Source: an uncultured Phocaeicola sp.
Lineage (GTDB): Bacteria; Bacteroidota; Bacteroidia; Bacteroidales; Bacteroidaceae
Reading direction: 5' to 3'
Assembly (NCBI GenBank): GCA_944321015.1
Contig: CALUJS010000005.1
Location: forward strand, 1-64,000
Length of the DNA: 64,000 bases
Positions 9,348 to 16,809 of this stretch are shown here, one piece after another; within the stretch, counting starts at the first letter, position 1, and the number at the start of each line of letters is the position of its first letter. The translations under genes were made by a program, and so were the position numbers. The notes below the pieces were generated by a model. The model made no database searches. It was not told where the DNA came from and saw nothing but the letters and a program-made list of their open reading frames with translations.

Positions 9348-10436
9348 ATGAAAACTGTTCTTAAACAAGCGAGCGACGTCATTGGAGTTTTTTATTTTGA
9401 TGCGGATGATTCTTATTCCTTTAAACCGATTAGTGAAGATGAATACAAGCGATTTTGTAATGAGGAAATCAAATCAAAGTCTGAGGCTAAGTCTTCTTTT
9501 ATTCGTAGCGTGGTAAATAAATTTTCATCAGGCAAAGGAAACGAACCTAAGCTGGAGGCTATATTTTTTGCCAGTCAACATCCGTTTGAGGGTGCAGACA
9601 AGCAATCATGGAGTTTTACTGATTCTCCTTCTTTATATGTTAGCAACGTCAGAATTAGCCCTAATGCTAGTGAGATTATAGGCGATGTATTGCATGATTT
9701 TATGGTTATTCATGCGGAGGAACAAGGTTTTTCTGTAATGCGTGTGAAGATTGATGATATGGCTTTAATGAATTATTTTAGATTTGGTGATAATGATGAT
9801 TATCAATTTGTTGGTGCAAATAAAGATAGCGATTTCTATGAGGTAGAGTTAGGAACGCAGAAACTCTACAGTTACAAGATGACGCACGACAACCGCTTTG
9901 CGCCCAATCCGTTGTTTGGCGTACTGACGCTGGCCACCTGCAAACCTCGTATGCGACAGAATATGCACGTGGGGGAATGGATAGCCGGATGGACATCCAA
10001 GGGCATTGCGCATTCGCCTACGGAAGTGGGAGAGGAGAAACTCATCTATCTGGCCAAAGTGACCAAGAAACTGACCATAGCCGAGTATTGGGAACAATAC
10101 CCGCAAAAACGCCCGGTAAATACGGATGACAAGAACGTGCCGGAACGCTACGGTGACAACATCTATGAACCGCTAGGCGATGGCACTTTCAGGCAAATGC
10201 CCAACGTGCATCACGGCCCGGACAAGATGGCCAAAGATGTGGGTGGAAAGTACGTGCTGGTATGCGAGGAGTTCTACTATTTTAGCTGCTTGTCGCCACT
10301 TGAGATACCGGCGGAACTGCGTCCCAATGTCCCCAAGGTGCAATCTGCTTATGGGGAAATTACCGAAGATGCCACGGCGTTCATCGACTACGTGAAGCAA
10401 CATGCAGGAGAGTGTAAATACACCGATGCGCAATGA
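9348..10436 (+). CDS. Nmad2 domain protein with unknown N-terminal extension
   Basis: A 362-residue two-part protein. Residues about 170-350 match my memory of Nmad2, a family named for association with nucleotide-modification loci: YSYKMTHDNRFAPNP, GVLTLATCKPRMR, GEWIAGWTSKG and CEEFYYFSCLSPLEIP. Residues 1-170 are a separate, unrecognised region; its end (HAEEQGFSVMRVKID, FRFGDNDDYQFVG, YEVEL) loosely recalls the end of an acetyltransferase fold. Base use changes sharply near 9840: the N-terminal part is AT-rich and the rest GC-rich like the downstream genes, which suggests a fusion. Its stop overlaps the next start (ATGA). The biochemical activity of Nmad2 is not known to me. Confidence 0.7.
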   Translation: MKTVLKQASDVIGVFYFDADDSYSFKPISEDEYKRFCNEEIKSKSEAKSSFIRSVVNKFSSGKGNEPKLEAIFFASQHPFEGADKQSWSFTDSPSLYVSNVRISPNASEIIGDVLHDFMVIHAEEQGFSVMRVKIDDMALMNYFRFGDNDDYQFVGANKDSDFYEVELGTQKLYSYKMTHDNRFAPNPLFGVLTLATCKPRMRQNMHVGEWIAGWTSKGIAHSPTEVGEEKLIYLAKVTKKLTIAEYWEQYPQKRPVNTDDKNVPERYGDNIYEPLGDGTFRQMPNVHHGPDKMAKDVGGKYVLVCEEFYYFSCLSPLEIPAELRPNVPKVQSAYGEITEDATAFIDYVKQHAGECKYTDAQ

Positions 10437-11230
10437 AAGTAGTGCTGAGCCGCAAAGGCTTTGATTCGCAGTATGGCGGAATGCCCAGCCCGGTATTGCC
10501 GGACGGCACGTTGCTGTCGTTGCCCATCCCTTCCAAGGCAGACACGGACAGGTTTGTAGATTTGCATTGGCATGGCAAATCCTATTACGACCTTATCCAC
10601 GAACTGAAACCGGACAGCAAGATAAAAGTATCTTATACCTGCCACCACGACCCGGACATCTGTGCCGGGGCAAAGGCCAGACCGCAAGGATGGACACCGG
10701 CTTTCGGACAGGAAAAGGCCGCGTTGTCCCACCTGCGCAACCAACAAGTGGGGGTGGGCGACTTGTTTCTGTTCTTTGGCTGGTTCCGCATGACGGAACT
10801 GAGAGACGGTAAGTTGGCCTATGTGAAAGGCGCGCCCGACCTGCATGTCATCTATGGCTACTTGCAGGTCGGGGCAGTCATAGATGCCCCGGCCGATGTG
10901 CCCGCATGGCTGATGGCCCATCCACATGTCCGGGAAGAACGCTGGCAACACCCCAATGCCATCTACGTGGCTTCCCCGGCGTTGACGTTCATGCCCGGCC
11001 TGCCCGGTGCGGCCTGCCTGCCCTTTGCCGACAGGCGCGTGCTGACCAAGCCGGGATGCCGTAAGAGGGTGTGGGCCTTGCCGGAGTTTTTCAGGCAGAT
11101 ACCCATCACCTACAATGCCAATGCCTGGACGGACGAAGGCTTTATGTCGGCGGCCAAAGGCCAGGAATTTGTGTTTGAGGCGAATGCCGAGGCAATAGAA
11201 TGGATAAAAGATATAATAATGATTGGATAA
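10433..11230 (+). CDS. Nmad3 domain protein
   Basis: A 265-residue protein filling the whole Nmad3 domain (nucleotide-modification-associated domain 3). Diagnostic stretches are the N-terminal SRKGFDSQYGGMPSPVLPDG followed by LLSLPIP, HHDPDICAG, GVGDLFLFFGWFR, HVIYGYLQVG, NAIYVASP and VLTKPGCRKRVWALPEFF. Polar residues in HHDPD and SRKGFD are candidate active-site groups. It overlaps the Nmad2 gene by 4 bases (ATGA), so the two are coupled. The family was described in comparative work on DNA base hypermodification; a direct enzymatic role is not established. Confidence 0.78.
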   Translation: MKVVLSRKGFDSQYGGMPSPVLPDGTLLSLPIPSKADTDRFVDLHWHGKSYYDLIHELKPDSKIKVSYTCHHDPDICAGAKARPQGWTPAFGQEKAALSHLRNQQVGVGDLFLFFGWFRMTELRDGKLAYVKGAPDLHVIYGYLQVGAVIDAPADVPAWLMAHPHVREERWQHPNAIYVASPALTFMPGLPGAACLPFADRRVLTKPGCRKRVWALPEFFRQIPITYNANAWTDEGFMSAAKGQEFVFEANAEAIEWIKDIIMIG

Positions 11231-11241
11231 TAAATTGTACC

Positions 11242-11565
11242 ATGCGCAAAATCTTATCAGAAACCCTTTATGAAGACAATAACCCTAATGCAGCAAGAAG
11301 CATCAGTGTTGAGATAAAAGACGGATTTGTCACATTCAAAAAGCAGGATATTGGGCCACTCGTTGATGACATGTACGGAGATTCTGATTACGAATGTGTC
11401 ATATTTGACCTGCCGGTCGAGCAGTTAAGGTCGGCATTCGGTGTAGAAACGGATAAGGAATTGCTTGCGGTGTTGAAACGGGACTACAACACATCGGATG
11501 CGTTTGACAGGTTTGCATCGTTTGTGCACGACAAGCATTTGAGATACAGTTATTATAGTGGATAG
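11242..11565 (+). CDS. Small orphan protein, cargo operon
   Basis: A 107-residue soluble acidic protein. I start at the ATG at 11242, 11 bases after the Nmad3 stop; an in-frame ATG at 11200 would overlap Nmad3 and adds an uncharacteristic lead. The layout (SISVEIKDGFVTFKKQDIG, YGDSDYECVIFD, then helices and SFVHDKHLRYSYYS) recalls small single-domain proteins of unknown function often found next to toxin or immunity genes, but I cannot name the family. Base use here is more AT-rich than in Nmad3. Confidence 0.6.
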   Translation: MRKILSETLYEDNNPNAARSISVEIKDGFVTFKKQDIGPLVDDMYGDSDYECVIFDLPVEQLRSAFGVETDKELLAVLKRDYNTSDAFDRFASFVHDKHLRYSYYSG

Positions 11566-11598
11566 AGTTAAAGACATAATAAAGAAAAAGGACTGCCG

Positions 11599-11817
11599 AT
11601 GAAACGTATAACAAAAGAAGTGGCCACGGAGATAGCTGAAAAGTATGGCAGTAGTGAATTTACAGCCGCTTTTTTAAAGGAAACAAAAGAGGGCTATGTG
11701 TTTACGCTGACATACGATGTTCCGCCTTCCGACCATCCTATTTGTATTGGTTTGCCCGTTATTTGCATAGTTAACGGTGAAACGGGCAAGATAACGTGTC
11801 CATATGATGAAGAATGA
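11599..11817 (+). CDS. Small orphan protein, cargo operon
   Basis: A 72-residue protein with one likely alpha-beta unit: an amphipathic N-terminal helix (ITKEVATEIAEKYG) followed by strands (YVFTLTYDVP, LPVICIVNGETGKIT). There is no signal or membrane segment. Its stop region overlaps the start of the HD hydrolase gene by 14 bases, which supports real translation and coupling. No function recognised. Confidence 0.55.
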   Translation: MKRITKEVATEIAEKYGSSEFTAAFLKETKEGYVFTLTYDVPPSDHPICIGLPVICIVNGETGKITCPYDEE

Positions 11818-12259
11818 TTCCTCATTTACCTATACCGACATGTTGAACAAAGCATTGGAGATTGCCCGCAAAGCCCATGCGGGGCAAACGGACAAGGGCG
11901 GGGACACGTATGTTTTTCATCCCGTCAGGGTGGCATTGCATTGCCGCACGGAGGAAGAAAAGATTGTGGCCCTCCTGCATGACGTGGTGGAAGATACGGA
12001 CATCACACTGGATGATTTGTGCAATGAGGGCTTTAGCGCGGAAGTACTCGACGCCCTGCGATGCCTGACCAAGATAAAAGGGGAGGATTACATGGACTTC
12101 GTGCGCCGTGTGGCCGCCAATCCGCTGGCCACGCAGGTCAAGATACACGACTTGCGGGACAATATGGACGTTTCGCGCCTTGGCGGCAAGCCGCATTGGA
12201 AGATGGACACCTACCGGCAGGCATTGGACTATCTGGAAGAGATGCAGGACAAACTGTAA
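11804..12259 (+). CDS. SpoT/MESH1-like HD phosphohydrolase
   Basis: A 151-residue standalone HD-domain hydrolase of the (p)ppGpp-hydrolase type. The metal and catalytic set is visible: His39 in FHPVRVAL, His59-Asp60 and Glu63-Asp64 in LLHDVVEDTD, then Asp116 and Asn120 in KIHDLRDNMD. There is no synthetase domain, ACT or TGS domain. Substrate could be (p)ppGpp or another pyrophosphorylated nucleotide. The start may be the ATG at 11804 or 11807; both overlap the previous gene. As the last gene of the Nmad2-Nmad3 operon it could act on a nucleotide signal or on a modified-base precursor. Confidence 0.82.
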   Translation: MMKNDSSFTYTDMLNKALEIARKAHAGQTDKGGDTYVFHPVRVALHCRTEEEKIVALLHDVVEDTDITLDDLCNEGFSAEVLDALRCLTKIKGEDYMDFVRRVAANPLATQVKIHDLRDNMDVSRLGGKPHWKMDTYRQALDYLEEMQDKL

Positions 12260-12300
12260 GAAAACGCTGATAAACCCGAATATAGAACGATATAAAGAAG

Positions 12301-12434
12301 ACCGGGTGTTTAGCCCGGCATTGTCACAGGTGCCAGAAACAATCACCCTACTTCCCGGTTCGACCCGGTACTGTGAATCTCACTCTTTCTGAGGGTTACG
12401 TAGGGATAGGACCCATGTCCCCTACCACCTTTTT
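12301..12434 (+). terminator. Hairpin cluster ending the cargo operon
   Basis: Three small stems follow one another: CCGGG (12302-12306)/CCCGG (12314-12318), ATTGT (12320-12324)/ACAAT (12339-12343), and GTAGG..GGAC/GTCC..CCTAC over 12400-12425. The last is followed by CACCTTTTT and fits a rho-independent terminator for the rightward operon. Confidence 0.6.
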
Positions 12435-12483
12435 GACACTGCAAATATATCCAATAGGGAGCAGAGTTCAAATTATCAGACCA

Positions 12484-12572
12484 TTTTATTAGTCGTTATA
12501 AGGCGTTGTTTTATGCTGGCCGATACCTAATACCATACAAGGGACGTTATCGGCTTTACAGAGCTAATAAAA
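12484..12572. other. Nested inverted repeats in the convergent gap
   Basis: Outer arms TTTTATTAG (12484-12492) and CTAATAAAA (12564-12572) enclose inner arms GCCGATA (12519-12525) and TATCGGC (12548-12554). The right arm context CAGAGCTAATAAAAAGAT resembles the right arm at 9247-9265 (CAGAGCCTCTAATAACAAGAT). The remaining bases to 12650 show no gene. Confidence 0.5.
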
Positions 12573-12650
12573 AGATTGTAGGAAGGAACAGGCCGGACAA
12601 TGCCCACGGGGAGCACTGCCCAACCTGCCTAAAAAGAAAACAGGGAGAGA

Positions 12651-13646
12651 TTAAACGGGTGCGCTGAACAGACGGTGTTCTTCTTCCACGCTCATCCCGT
12701 CTTCCGACTGTTCCAAAAGCCCAATGAGGTATGCTTCCATCTTGGCATTGAGTTCAAGCATGAGGTCGTCGGTTGGGAAATGTGCCTTGCCCCATTTCAT
12801 GGCTTCTTTGATATAGCGTTTGATGCAACTGTGGAGCTTCCGGTCGCCGGGTTGGGGATTGGAGCGGTCGTCGAATCGTCTTTTTATATAATAAGGCAAG
12901 TTTTGTCCCTCATTCAAGGCACAAATGCTCCAATACACAAAGCCCTTTGTGTTGCCAAAATCATTAAAGTCTACGTTCCAATAGCTGCTCGGCAATTTCT
13001 CCATTTCCTCATACAGTCCAAACCATTCAGCCACCAACGTCCAAAACACCCGTTTGTTCCAAAGGTCTTTGGCAGTCAGTTGCCGTCCAAACATCTTCTC
13101 CAACAAGTCTTTGTCAAAAGTAACTTCGTATCTCAAAAGGTGTTCAAGTAGGGAAAAGTCCGGGTATTGCCTCTTCTGTCTGGCATCATCGGTCTTGTCG
13201 TACAACTTCAATCTCAATTTCCCCTTGTCCATATAGATGGTGCTGCTAGTTCTGCTGTCCCAACGGTTGAGAATGAAATCTTGTGGAGGTATCAGTCTCT
13301 CCATGTACATGACAGGTGGCTTCCTCATCTTAAAATTATGACCAAATTCCAATGATTCCACCACGGCATCCTCCATAGGCACTCCCAATGTACGGCTCAT
13401 TGACCTAATCAGATATTCTACCTCCCTTAACGACAATGTACGCACGTTGTTCCTATAGAGGCATTTGGGCAAACTACCCTCAAACACCACAGCATATTCA
13501 TAGACTTTTATTGGGTGTTCTTTCCAATATCCCAATCCACCCCTGCCATCAGTCTTCTTAGAAAAATCATTGATACGTTCCAACACTTCACGCCAATTAT
13601 ACCCCACAGGCAACTGACGCAACACTAATTTGACCTTATCGTACAT
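12651..13646 (-). CDS. Replication-initiator-like protein (phage/plasmid type)
   Basis: A 331-residue soluble protein. The central KLRLKLYDKTDDARQ and preceding strands fit the 'K-x-Y-D-K' signature I associate with filamentous-phage gene II/X-like and plasmid replication initiators (Phage_CRI type); the phrase LLRYEVTFDKDLLEKMFG, following that motif, is also typical. No clear HUH pair is visible. The gene is led by a 235-base region with inverted repeats that could be an origin. It is moderately AT-rich compared with the integrase. Alternatives: another DNA-binding protein of small integrative elements. Confidence 0.5.
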   Translation of the reverse strand: MYDKVKLVLRQLPVGYNWREVLERINDFSKKTDGRGGLGYWKEHPIKVYEYAVVFEGSLPKCLYRNNVRTLSLREVEYLIRSMSRTLGVPMEDAVVESLEFGHNFKMRKPPVMYMERLIPPQDFILNRWDSRTSSTIYMDKGKLRLKLYDKTDDARQKRQYPDFSLLEHLLRYEVTFDKDLLEKMFGRQLTAKDLWNKRVFWTLVAEWFGLYEEMEKLPSSYWNVDFNDFGNTKGFVYWSICALNEGQNLPYYIKRRFDDRSNPQPGDRKLHSCIKRYIKEAMKWGKAHFPTDDLMLELNAKMEAYLIGLLEQSEDGMSVEEEHRLFSAPV

Positions 13647-13687
13647 GGCAGAAAGAATTTAATGAAGTTAAAGAATAGGAATGATGA

Positions 13688-13798
13688 CAACACCACAGAG
13701 GCATGGAGCATGGTGTTGAACTGACATTGATGTGGTGTAGGTGTGAAATGAGAGTTAGAGGTGTTGAGGAGGTGAATGTACCCAAAAAGAGGTACATT
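13688..13798. promoter_or_regulatory. Candidate replication origin or control region of the Rep-like gene
   Basis: CAACACCA (13688-13695) and TGGTGTTG (13711-13718) form a perfect 8-bp inverted repeat with a 15-base loop. Further GGTGT/GGTGTTG copies follow at about 13732-13763. AATGTACC (13775-13782) and GGTACATT (13791-13798) make a second perfect 8-bp stem followed by a T run on the plus strand. Repeats of this kind upstream of an initiator gene suggest iterons or an origin, or autoregulation. Confidence 0.4.
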
Positions 13799-13878
13799 TT
13801 TTGGCTTATTATAAAATAAAAAAAATTAGAGGCCGCGACGGGCTTTGTTATAAATCGTCTTTTCATGTTCATTGAGAT

Positions 13879-14658
13879 TTAAAAGTTGGAAATTCGCGCG
13901 GCCAGTTTCCCGTCCATGCGCATGATAAATTCTTCGGTTGTTTCCTGCCGTCTGTTCAGTAGCCATTTCAGCACGTCCTCCCGCCGGAACATCAGTCTGC
14001 GCCCGTTGTTCCCGGCACGAAAGCAAGGTATCCCGTTCTTGGCCGTCAGTTTGTAGAGTGTGTGCTTGGCATAGCCCGTCAGGCGGCAACAGGCATCCAT
14101 GCCGAACACCTCCGGCCAGTCTTCCGTGCGTATTTCCGTTGTACAGGGCTTAGGGCGGCTTAACGGTCGGTTGTCGGTACTGTTGGCCAGCAAACCGGTT
14201 ACAATCGCTTGTAAGGCCCGTGCCAATTCCAACACGGCATCTTCCCATTGCGCGCGCAGAAATTGCGTGTCGTTCGTGCGCCAAGCCGTTTCCACGTCCT
14301 GCCGGTGCAGGCCGTTGATGAACCCGCGCCGGGCTATTTCGTCATACATGTAATCGAGCGTCAGGGCAATGCGTCCTTCCTCCTCGTAAAGGCGTTCTTC
14401 AAAGAAAATATCGTCCAACTCCCTACTGTTTGTGTTAACGGTATTTAAACGGCCATCCATCGGCATGTAAAATCTATTAAACCATTCCTTTACAATATCC
14501 TCTATTTCCTTTTGCATATGCAGCAGGCTGTCCCGTTTGCCTTTTGTTTGGCTTAGCACATAGGAGCGCATACGTTCTTCCGTAAGCTGGTTGACTTCCC
14601 CGTTGAGGATGCCTTTCAAGGCCTTCCTTAATGGCGTATGGTTTGTTATAATCATCAT
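13879..14658 (-). CDS. Excisionase-like helix-turn-helix protein
   Basis: A 259-residue protein. Residues about 177-245 (VFGMDACCRLTGYAKHTLYK, GIPCFRAGNNGRRLMFRREDVLKWLL) are a MerR-like/HTH_17 excisionase fold that binds DNA. The N-terminal 170 residues are mostly helical and unrecognised (WFNRFYMPMDGRLN, DYMYDEIARRGFINGLHRQ). It starts 25 bases after the integrase stop and is probably cotranscribed with it, which suggests a role in excision or regulation of the element. The small excisionases of such elements usually lack a long N-terminal part. Confidence 0.7.
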   Translation of the reverse strand: MMIITNHTPLRKALKGILNGEVNQLTEERMRSYVLSQTKGKRDSLLHMQKEIEDIVKEWFNRFYMPMDGRLNTVNTNSRELDDIFFEERLYEEEGRIALTLDYMYDEIARRGFINGLHRQDVETAWRTNDTQFLRAQWEDAVLELARALQAIVTGLLANSTDNRPLSRPKPCTTEIRTEDWPEVFGMDACCRLTGYAKHTLYKLTAKNGIPCFRAGNNGRRLMFRREDVLKWLLNRRQETTEEFIMRMDGKLAARISNF

Positions 14659-14683
14659 CTTCTTTTTCCTATCGTTACCGAAT

Positions 14684-15928
14684 TTACAGTAAGTTTGCGG
14701 CGTGGTCTAAGACATCGGTCTTGAAGCTGTCTAGGTAGACGTTGGTAGTGGCCAGATTGCGGTGTCCCAATACTTGGCTGATGACCTCGCGCGACTGGTT
14801 GTTTCCCTGCAAGACCATTGCCATCGTGTGACGGCTTACGTAGGTGGTCAGCGTAAGGCGTATGCCAAGGGCCTTTCCCAGCTTCTTAAGGTTCATGTTG
14901 ATGCGCTTGTAGCGCGTGCGCACATGGTTGTACAGTTCCTCGCCCGTGTATTCCTTGGTGACGACGGGCAGCAGGTGGTCGCCCGTGAGCGGGGTGTTGG
15001 CGCGGAACCACTCCAACAGTTCCCTGATGGGCGGCGTGATGAGTATGCGTATGGGTTTGGCGTCCTTGGCATTCTGCGTTTTCTGCCGCTTGTAGACGAT
15101 GTGCGCGCCCGTTTCCAGCATGACGATGTTCCGCGTGGTGAGGTTGGCCACATCGACAAAGCTCATGCCGAAGCAGTAGTAGGAAAACAGGAAGATTCGC
15201 CGTGCCCTTTCCAGCACCCGGTTTTGTTGCGGCGAGTTCTTGATGCGTTCCAGCTCTTGCGGCAGCAGGTATCGTTTTTCCGTTTCCTCGGCCAGTTTTC
15301 CCACCTCGAACCCGCCGCTTCCAAAAGGGTAGGTGGCCGCTGAGGCTTCCTTTTCCTTGATAGCCTTGTTGATGACGGCTCGCAATGTCTTTAGCGTGTG
15401 CATCCGGGTGTTGCCGCAACACCCGTTCTTTTCCATGGCCATATTCAGGCGGTTTACATACTTCACGTCGATTTCGGCAAACGAGCGTTCCTTGGCCTTG
15501 GGGTCGTAGAGGCAGAACAGGTGGAGGTCGCGCTCGTAGACCTTGCCGTTGCCGATGTGGCCGGTTGCCTTCAGGTTCTGTATCAGCCTCAGCCAGTAGT
15601 CGTAAATCTTGCCCTTGCGCGATGCGCCAAGGAACTCTTCCTCAAATTGTGCAATCGTCCAGTCGGTGCGCGTTTCCGCAAATTTGCGCAGGACGGCGTC
15701 CTTGCGTTCCTCGTAGTGGTTGAGCAGCGCGTTGTAATTTTCGTGGTTGGGCACGGTTCTCCGGTCTTTTTTGAAGCGGTCGGTTTCGGGGTTCCATTGG
15801 GCTTCCGTGGCCGAAAGCCCCAGGTCGATGTACTTCACTTTCCCGTTTTTGCTGATGCGCAGACACACGGGATAGGTTTTGTCCTTGCGGACATTGCTTT
15901 TAAATACGGTAATGCGAAATCTAGCCAT
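14684..15928 (-). CDS. Tyrosine recombinase / integrase, IntDOT-like
   Basis: A 414-residue site-specific recombinase, probably responsible for integrating this element. I start at the ATG at 15928 (MARFRITVFKSNVRKDKTYP) since this matches family N-termini. Domains are an arm-binding N-terminal part, a SAM-like core-binding domain (about 110-200) and the catalytic domain (about 210-414). The C-terminal box TYVSRHTMA, LGHRNLATTNVYL gives His-x-x-Arg-like, His and the nucleophilic Tyr. In the first box (YYCFGMSFVDVANL) the canonical Arg I is absent, as known for IntDOT of CTnDOT, which has Ser there. It reads away from the tRNA-Pro side. Confidence 0.93.
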   Translation of the reverse strand: MARFRITVFKSNVRKDKTYPVCLRISKNGKVKYIDLGLSATEAQWNPETDRFKKDRRTVPNHENYNALLNHYEERKDAVLRKFAETRTDWTIAQFEEEFLGASRKGKIYDYWLRLIQNLKATGHIGNGKVYERDLHLFCLYDPKAKERSFAEIDVKYVNRLNMAMEKNGCCGNTRMHTLKTLRAVINKAIKEKEASAATYPFGSGGFEVGKLAEETEKRYLLPQELERIKNSPQQNRVLERARRIFLFSYYCFGMSFVDVANLTTRNIVMLETGAHIVYKRQKTQNAKDAKPIRILITPPIRELLEWFRANTPLTGDHLLPVVTKEYTGEELYNHVRTRYKRINMNLKKLGKALGIRLTLTTYVSRHTMAMVLQGNNQSREVISQVLGHRNLATTNVYLDSFKTDVLDHAANLL

Positions 15929-16121
15929 ATATCCATCTTTTAAAGTTATTCTCATATAACGTAGAAACAGCATTGAGTTTGCTGAAAAACGATGATTAAA
16001 ATTAGTGTTTTATGAAAGTTTAACAATGAAAAGGCGGATATTTTCTCCGGGAATCAGTCTGCCGGACTGTTTTACAAATGTGCAGGCCATGCTTATCCCG
16101 GTGGCATTCGTTACATTTATT
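15929..16121. other. Right end of the element, integrase leader
   Basis: AT-rich sequence upstream of the integrase, turning to backbone-like composition by about 16060. The right junction must lie here or slightly further right. TTTTATG occurs here (near 16008) and near the left end (near 8716), but seven bases is too short to call an attachment core. Confidence 0.4.
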
Positions 16122-16212
16122 GTCCCATATGCTCGCTCCCGGCTTGGGATATGTGCGCTCGTGACTATGGATATGGCCGCTCGCGGGCGGGCATATGGAG
16201 GCTTGCGGGGGT
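16122..16212. repeat. 22-bp palindromic tandem repeat array, locus 4 (right flank of element)
   Basis: Four 22-base units aligned on ATATG (at 16127, 16149, 16171 and 16193). They mark the resumption of backbone sequence to the right of the element. From 16213 to 16488 there is no gene; GATTAAAGTTT occurs twice in tandem near 16277. Confidence 0.88.
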
Positions 16213-16488
16213 GATTTTGCATGTATGCAAATGGCATTGGCCTTGGCGGGCTGACGGGATGTGCAGCGAATACGTTTCGATTAAAGTTTGATTAAAGTTT
16301 TCGGGCAACTTAATACCGGTAAATGCAAAACGAAGAGGGGCGCGTCGGGCAAATAAATGCAAAATGCCCGGTCGTGGCATTCCGGCCTGCCATTTTACGT
16401 GCACAAACTCAGCAGAAAAAATGCTTGTTGTAACCCATTGTTGGCGAATGTGTTATAAAAATAATTGAAATAAAAGTAGTCGAAACGC

Positions 16489-16518
16489 TTGTCGGTTTAA
16501 AATAAATCCCTACCTTTG
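16489..16518 (+). promoter_or_regulatory. Promoter of tRNA-Pro
   Basis: TTG at 16489-16491, a 19-base spacer and TACCTTTG at 16511-16518, ending 11 bases before the tRNA. This is a good Bacteroides -33/-7 pair. Confidence 0.65.
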
Positions 16519-16529
16519 CATCCGCAATT

Positions 16530-16604
16530 CGGGGTGTAGCTCAGCCCGGTTAGAGTACGCGTCTGGGGGGCGTGTGGTCGCTGGTTCGAATCCAGTCACC
16601 CCGA
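16530..16604 (+). tRNA. tRNA-Pro (GGG)
   Basis: A 75-base cloverleaf. Acceptor CGGGGTG pairs with CACCCCG; the D arm is GCTC..GAGT, the anticodon loop CTGGGGG gives anticodon GGG, and the T arm CTGGTTCGAATCCAG is perfect. The discriminator is A and CCA is not encoded. It sits to the right of the integrated element with an intact 5' end, so it is not visibly disrupted. Confidence 0.95.
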
Positions 16605-16612
16605 CTGGTGAA

Positions 16613-16649
16613 AATGAAGGAGTTAAGCGGTTGGCTTGGCTCCTTCATT
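16613..16649 (+). terminator. Hairpin after tRNA-Pro
   Basis: AATGAAGGAG (16613-16622) pairs perfectly with CTCCTTCATT (16640-16649), immediately downstream of the tRNA. There is no long T run, so terminator function is likely but not certain. Confidence 0.5.
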
Positions 16650-16699
16650 CCATTATGGATGGTTTGGTTGGAAATGGTTGTCAAAAAAGAGGGCTTTCG

Positions 16700-16731
16700 T
16701 TTGTCTATAAGAAAATGATTGCTTACCTTTG
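16700..16731 (+). promoter_or_regulatory. Promoter of rpmE
   Basis: TTTG (16700-16703), a 20-base spacer and TACCTTTG (16724-16731) match the Bacteroides consensus closely. The leader to the ATG is about 75 bases. Confidence 0.65.
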
Positions 16732-16809
16732 CAGCCTGAATTGAGACCATTACACAATATTTTTGTTACCAGCAAAATATTAATAAATAAAAGAATAACA
16801 GATACGAAT

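Larger units (their letters stand above)
8694..16121. mobile_element. Integrated element between truA and tRNA-Pro
   Basis: About 7.3 kb bounded by backbone-type 22-bp repeats on both sides. Leftward genes are a tyrosine integrase, an excisionase-like HTH protein and a replication-initiator-like protein. Rightward genes are an Nmad2-Nmad3-orphan-orphan-HD cargo operon. The two transcription units converge at about 12.26-12.65 kb across hairpins. No conjugation or mobilisation genes and no virion genes are recognisable, so it could be a satellite or small integrative element. The exact ends are not determined; I could not find a convincing long direct repeat. Boundaries given are outer limits. 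Confidence 0.75.

Noticed and set aside
12354..12371. CCCGGTTCGACCCGG as the T arm of a tRNA remnant or attachment site
   Set aside because: The 5-bp T stem does not form around a seven-base loop and no acceptor or anticodon sequence flanks it.
15975..16030. Attachment core shared between the two ends of the element
   Set aside because: The best shared word I found is only seven bases (TTTTATG), which is expected by chance in AT-rich DNA; tRNA-Pro has no visible partial duplicate at the left end.
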